This document shows, piece after piece, positions 47,092 through 48,361 of a DNA stretch of 48,361 nucleotides. Numbering within the stretch: position 1 is the stretch's first letter; each line of letters opens with the position of its first letter. Position numbers and translations under genes: made by a program. The notes under the pieces are model-generated. The model was not told the DNA's origin, made no database searches, and worked only from the letters and a program-made list of their open reading frames with translations. Origin of the DNA: a virus; the IMG/VR virus record IMGVR_UViG_3300034024_000090, positions 1 to 48,361 of that record. One strand, written 5' to 3'.

Positions 47092-48361
47092 GACCCTCGG
47101 TCGTCTGATCGGCCCACCAGCGCGCCAGCTCCCAGCGCCGGGGCATGTGCCGGGCGCGGTTGTAGGCCATCTCGGCCGCCGAGATCCCGCGCGCCTTGTG
47201 CGACAGCATGGCGTCGATGATCGGCCGGTCGGCCTCGCGCTCGAGCACCGTCGCGCGCTCGTTCATGATGGTCGAGAAGCTTGTGCGCCAGCCGTGTGGC
47301 ACATGCCGGCCGCGGTACCCGACGCGATTGTAGGCGACGCCGATCGTCGAGCTGCTCATCGGCTTGTGGGTCGAATGGAACGAGTGGAACAGGTAGGGGT
47401 AGCGGCCCGTCAGCTTGCGGACGGCGCGCAGCACGTCGACCGCCTGGGGCGTGAGCGGCGCGACGTGCTCGAACGCCTCCTCGCCCTTGTCCTCGATCTC
47501 AAGCTTCATGCGCTCGGCCGACACGCGCCACACCGGATCGGGGGCATCGTTCTCGCCGCCGGGGGCATCCCAGTCGATGCCTTCGAACTCGTGCCACTTC
47601 GCCGAGGGCACGAGGCCGGGCCGGACGAAGGTCAAGCCGAGCAGCCGGGACGCGAGCTTGGTCAGCGGATGTGCGGTGGACCCGTCCACCGCGGCGTGGA
47701 GCTCGCGCAGCGCCGCGATGCTGTCGAGCCCCGGCATGCTGCCCCCGACGGGGGTGGGCAGGAGCGACTTCACCACCTCCTGGCCCGCTGGGTTCTTCCG
47801 CGTCTCGGGATAGACGCCCTCGCCCACCGCGAACTCGAACACGGCCCCGATGTGCTGGCGGATGCGCTTCGCCGTGTCGATCGCGCCGCGCTTCTCGACG
47901 CGGCGCAGAAGCCGGACGATCGTGGCGCGGTCGATGTCGACCAGCGGCAGCTTACCTATCTGGGGGAAGACGTCGCGCTCGAGCGCCTGCCGGACCTTGG
48001 TCGCGTTGACCGGCGACCAGCGGCCGAGCTGGGCCTCGTGCCAGCGGCGGGCCACGACCTCGAAGGTGGCGGCCGTGTCGACCTGAGCCGCGAGCTTCCG
48101 CTTCCGCGCCTCGGTCGACGGATCCTTATGGTCGCGGAGCAGACGCTTGGCGTCGTCGCGCAGGTCGCGCGCCTCGCGGAGTGACACGTCCGGGTAGAGC
48201 CCGAACGTCATCCGCTTCTCCTTGCCGTCGTAGCGGTACTTCCAGCGCCAGGACTTCGCGCCCTTGGTGGTGACGAACAGGTGCAGCCCGCCGGCGTCGG
48301 CGAGCTTGTAGTCCTTCTCGCCCGGCTGGGCTCTCTTCACCTGGTTGTCGGTCAGCGGCAC
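47045..48361 (-). CDS. int: Tyrosine integrase, P4 type (DUF4102)
   Basis: A 438-residue integrase. The N-terminus (MPLTDNQVKRAQPGEKDYKL, then GGLHLFVTTKGAKSWRWKYR) is the DUF4102 arm-binding domain. Catalytic residues are Arg247 (FVRPG), His356 and Arg359 (HGWR) and Tyr400 (AYNRAR). The GTG start lies exactly at the window edge; a start further out cannot be excluded. P4-type integrases usually insert at tRNA 3' ends; the attachment site would lie just outside. It converges on the rightward operon. Confidence 0.9.
   Translation of the reverse strand: MPLTDNQVKRAQPGEKDYKLADAGGLHLFVTTKGAKSWRWKYRYDGKEKRMTFGLYPDVSLREARDLRDDAKRLLRDHKDPSTEARKRKLAAQVDTAATFEVVARRWHEAQLGRWSPVNATKVRQALERDVFPQIGKLPLVDIDRATIVRLLRRVEKRGAIDTAKRIRQHIGAVFEFAVGEGVYPETRKNPAGQEVVKSLLPTPVGGSMPGLDSIAALRELHAAVDGSTAHPLTKLASRLLGLTFVRPGLVPSAKWHEFEGIDWDAPGGENDAPDPVWRVSAERMKLEIEDKGEEAFEHVAPLTPQAVDVLRAVRKLTGRYPYLFHSFHSTHKPMSSSTIGVAYNRVGYRGRHVPHGWRTSFSTIMNERATVLEREADRPIIDAMLSHKARGISAAEMAYNRARHMPRRWELARWWADQTTEGLRPALDLLIGRPRAA

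Noticed and set aside
1-48361. tRNA, rRNA, IS elements, CRISPR arrays and attachment cores
   Set aside because: No cloverleaf-like sequence, transposase, or regularly spaced repeats were seen. Attachment sites probably lie outside the window beyond the integrase start and left of position 1.

Overview
This GC-rich 48-kb window is almost entirely one temperate, lambda-like siphophage genome (a prophage) in what looks like an alphaproteobacterium. A sphingomonad-type host is my best guess, from codon use, the head and tail protein types and the DUF1996 gene; this is inference. Nearly every junction is a 4-base ATGA/GTGA or TGATG overlap, so the genome reads as a few long, translationally coupled operons. 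No gene-free stretch exceeds about 170 bases. I see no rRNA, tRNA, IS element or CRISPR array, and no att core can be identified because the window ends at the integrase start.

Layout. (1) Immunity region, about 39.3-41.4 kb: a CI/LexA-type repressor (+ strand) diverges from a Cro-like and a CII-like gene (- strand). The intergenic region carries operators of the form ACACCA-N3-TGGTGT over a leftward promoter with a perfect TTGACA. A second copy of the same promoter/operator arrangement lies at 41.32-41.36 kb, driving the rightward operon. (2) Leftward early operon, 40.0 to 27.6 kb: cro, a CII-like gene, a frameshifted GcrA-like HTH gene, a helicase-methyltransferase fusion, a small HTH protein, a C5 DNA methyltransferase with an unusual repeat array, a sulfotransferase-like and a PAPS-reductase-like protein, a DUF1643 protein, a lambda-O-like initiator with five 19-bp iterons inside its gene, a possible helicase-loader gene, a winged-helix protein and a possible late regulator, followed by a strong hairpin. 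(3) Packaging and head, 27.4 to 19.1 kb: a candidate cos region, small and large terminase, gpW-like connector, portal, S49 protease, scaffold-like protein, decoration protein, major capsid protein and head-tail joining proteins. (4) Tail, 19.1 to 4.96 kb: tail terminator, tube protein, a G/GT chaperone pair with an in-frame G GGA AAC slippery site, tape measure with an M15 peptidase-like domain, distal tail proteins, J-like tip protein and tail fibre. (5) Lysis and distal genes, 4.9 kb to 1: membrane/coiled-coil protein, GH19 endolysin, a holin-like protein with an internal lipobox, small structural proteins and a DUF1996 secreted protein cut by the window edge. (6) Rightward operon, 40.9 to 47.1 kb: HIRAN protein, VRR-NUC nuclease, several unknowns, an acyl carrier protein, a MazG-like protein and an AlpA-type regulator, convergent with a P4-type integrase at 47.0-48.4 kb.

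The genes together describe a complete lysogenic phage: the repressor holds two operator-bearing promoters, the leftward early operon supplies replication and DNA modification, a Q-like position precedes the packaging/head/tail/lysis operon, and the rightward operon carries host-interaction and excision functions. The most notable points are the in-gene iteron origin, the programmed frameshift, the paired operator sites, the clustered sulfur/DNA-modification genes, and accessory genes such as the ACP and the opposite-strand lipoprotein.
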